From Perca fluviatilis (lineage: Eukaryota; Chordata; Actinopteri; Perciformes; Percidae), in assembly GCF_010015445.1 (NCBI RefSeq), contig NC_053134.1, positions 14,604,629 through 14,668,628 of the forward strand: a stretch of DNA of 64,000 bases, read 5' to 3'. The notes beneath the pieces are model-generated. The model saw nothing but the letters and a program-made list of their open reading frames with translations. It was not told the origin of the DNA and did not search any database. Position 1 is the first letter of the stretch. Each line of letters opens with the position of its first letter. The translations under genes were made by a program, and so were the position numbers. This document shows, one piece after another, positions 61,386 to 64,000 of the stretch.

Positions 61386-62651
61386 CGCCTATGCATTTGT
61401 GTTTCTCTCCCTTCCTATAATTTGCTGTAAACAGTGTCCTCAGAGATACTGAGCAAATATACATTATTAATACATTATGCAGTCCAATCATCATTACAGT
61501 CTTGCTGATGGTAAGCAATGGAAGTGCACATGACACATATGTGTCATGGTGATCCTATAATGAGTTAAAAAAAAAAATTATGCAAAAACAGTTACATCAA
61601 ATCATAATAGTCCAAACAGCTCAACAACCAAAATGAACCCTCATTACTGGTAAGTCATTGCTTATTATGAATAGGTTTTTCTGATGTGAAGTGACATACA
61701 ATAAAGCCGTGCGATTGCGGGGTAAATTTGTGTTTTCAGCTTTTCACTAGTTTACAACAATGTGTAAAGAACAACTGAATTGACAGGTCTTTGCTACTGT
61801 ATGAATGACATTGACTATGACAGGAGGGTGTATTGCAGCTGTGAAATATGAGTCAGTTGTGTAACTTATGAGAGATGTAAAGAATTGCCTGAAGTTCACC
61901 TTGTCTTATCTTACCTTACTTTAAATTACTTTGTGAGAAATGGTCAGCAAAGTAAACTATCTAGATGCTCGCTCTACAAGATCGCTGTATGACTTTTTCA
62001 ACGTTTCTTACTTTTTTCTGTCGCCAAAGCAATGGCACAGCCAGCTGTGGTACAAAAAAAGAAAATCCATCCAGCTCTTTTGCAAACTTTCTTTTTCCCC
62101 CCACCTGTTTTGCTGCTTCCACTCCTGTCCTCTTTTCTTCCTCACTCAGGTATTTTAGTACTGGGCACATATGGAGTTACTAATAGCAACAGACAATGTT
62201 TTTTTGAGAATGGGCTCAAGTCAGCTACTTTGTAGGTTTTAGTGGTCCAGGGAGGTATACTCACACATTAGGCCATCGTTCCCCTGCCATTTGTTACCAC
62301 TGACAGGACCCTATGTCTGTGAATTACAGCTAACACACCTGAGCTGTGCTCTTTTTTAAATAGCAGCTGCTAAAGAGGTTTTCAGCCTATTAAGCTTATC
62401 ATTGAGGGTTAAAGTGTCTCTGCTCAAATGAGGTGGAGCAGTTTGTGTACCCAGCAATCACTTCATAAATGGTAAAAAAGCAGATGAAGTAGCAACAAGG
62501 GCCTTGGAATTTAAGGTTGCTTTCTATATGTAGTTTTTGTGTATTCGGTCAAGACCGCAGTTCAAAATACATGTTGCCTCATTTTTATAAAAAGCCAAAC
62601 TTTGCAGGTGTAAAATGATCAGTGTAAAGAGATAAGATTATGTCAAACATT
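61383..62651. other. no gene recognised
   Basis: AT-rich. No feature supported. Confidence 0.5.
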
Positions 62652-63034
62652 GGGCCTCATTCACCAACCGTTTTTACGAAGAAATGTGTTCTTAAACCCC
62701 ACTTAAGCACATTTTACGAAGATTCTGACATTCACTAATGTTTTCTTATCCTGGATTTGTTCTTAGCTAAGAACAAAATCTTCGAACACACAAGAGCACT
62801 CTTACGCACATTTGAGTGATGACAGTTTGCTCCAAATAACTGGTTACTACATTTTATTTAATTCTACAGTTGTTTACAATGATAGTATTTTACTGTAATG
62901 TATTTCTGATCATTTGTTGGAAAAAAAAATCATAGTATTCAAAGAAACACAAACACTGCAATTTACATCAGCAATTAAACTGATTAAATCCTGCGTTATT
63001 TGGTGACTGATCGCGCTATTTATAGGGCCAAAAT

Positions 63035-63850
63035 GCAGTGGTGGAATGTAATGAAGTACAAATACTTAGTTACATTTTTCACGTATCTGTACTTTACTTA
63101 AGTAGAATCAATAGTGCATACTTTTGACTTTTACTTCGTTACATTTTGCAGCAATTATCTATACTTTCTACTCCACTACATTTATACAACGTTCTGTTAC
63201 ATTTTCTGATCAGTTTTTCCGCCGATCCTTCATTGGCTTCCAAGCTGGCTCCGGTGCTCCAGAGCCCCGGTGTAGCGCTGCTGACCCTCAGTAATACAGC
63301 CTAAGGTAAAAGTCAAAATGTTTGTTTTTTATTATTCCCGTTTTTAAATCATAGTTGCCATCTATTTCTCTCCACAGCGTTGTTTACTTCACCGCCAGGC
63401 TGCGTAAGACGCGTTCATATCTTATTTATTTGGCTGGACCCCTTCACATCGCCTCCCCATTCCCGCTGCTTCACACACTTTATTTGCTTACGCTCCCATG
63501 GTTATAGAAAATAAAACCATCTTAAAATAAACCCATGAATAAAACCAACCGCATTCAACATATTTCCGTTTTATGCTGGTTAGGATAGGAACTTTTCTTT
63601 TAAAAGCCATGTAGTGGTAGTGGTAGTGGTAGTGGACATATTACCATTTAAAATGGTAATATGCAAATAAGATTAAGAGAATAACTCGTTATGCAAGTAC
63701 TTTTACTTTTAATACTTAAAGTACATTTAAAATCAGGTACTTTTTACTTTTACTTAAGTAGGGTTGTCATTGTGGTACTTCTACTTTTATGTCTCTGGTT
63801 ATTTGTACTTTTACTTAAGTACTGAGATTCAGTACTTCCTCCACCACTGC
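63035..63850. mobile_element. DNA transposon with GCAGTGGTGGA ends (816 bp), nested
   Basis: The ends are GCAGTGGTGGAATGTAATGA and (reverse complement) GCAGTGGTGGAGGAAGTACT, with many GTACTTAAGTA/ACTTTTACTT words subterminally on both sides. AAT stands on both flanks (63032-63034, 63851-63853). No coding capacity. 46985-47150 is a fragment of a related family. Confidence 0.7.
63611..63635. repeat. (GTAGTG)n hexanucleotide repeat
   Basis: Four units of GTAGTG inside the nested element. Confidence 0.9.
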
Positions 63851-64000
63851 AATGTACAAGTCATCTGCGACTCCGACAACCATCTCAGCGCTTCCCAGGA
63901 GGTGCACAGGAAGTGTCATGTCCTTATATGGGAATTTGCGGGGCGTTTTCTTATGCTAATTAGGAACAACTGGCACGCGCTTTCAATTACGAAGACGTGG

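Larger units (their letters stand above)
62652..64000. mobile_element. Harbinger-like element, left part, cut by window edge
   Basis: It starts GGGCCTCATTCACCAACCGT and continues with repeated TTCTTA/CTTAGC/TTCTTAAAC words, as in fish Harbinger families with GGGCCTCATTCACYAA ends. A second element is nested at 63035-63850. The host element continues beyond 64000, so its right end and any transposase cannot be judged. Confidence 0.6.

Overview
The window is non-coding nuclear DNA of a ray-finned (teleost) fish. The evidence is the repeat content: a long L2-clade LINE with the usual fish 3' tail, two RTE-clade (Rex3-like) LINE copies ending in GATG/ATGG tandem repeats, tRNA-headed SINEs, hAT, PIF/Harbinger and Tc1 remnants, many short DNA transposons flanked by TTAA, and long CA/TG microsatellites. 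I found no convincing host protein-coding exon, tRNA, rRNA or ncRNA gene. The window may be intergenic or a large intron. All protein similarity I recognise belongs to broken transposons.

Layout. 1-6.3 kb: a G-rich motif, a CA/TG microsatellite pair, an RTE 3' fragment, then a 3.7 kb decayed L2 LINE. 7.8-21.2 kb: short DNA transposons, several with exact target duplications (9583-10349 and 14721-15399 at TTAA; 10751-11571 at TTA; hAT-like 16541-17359 and 17801-18471; 20617-21220), with microsatellites between them. 21.5-30.6 kb: a second RTE copy on the minus strand abuts a minisatellite locus of about 8 kb. The minisatellite is built from 25- and 35-base units and is split by at least six insertions (two SINEs, two hAT elements, an LTR-like block and a TTAA-type element). 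33.3-35.1 kb: a PIF/Harbinger element with a truncated transposase and a TTAA element nested inside it. 39-50 kb: a second L2 tail, a 933-base TTAA element, a hAT remnant with a BED finger, a second copy of the nested TTAA element, and a Tc1 remnant. 50-61 kb is mostly plain sequence with a few degenerate repeats. The last 1.35 kb starts a Harbinger-like element, cut off by the window edge, with another element nested in it.

The genes do not work together as a host system. The coherent signals are (i) several TTAA-flanked element families whose ends almost all start AGG, (ii) three elements sharing a GGGCCTmATTyAy-like terminus, and (iii) the minisatellite, whose unit has no stop codon in any of the three forward frames and so yields spurious long open frames. 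Family names come from remembered motifs and were not checked by database search.
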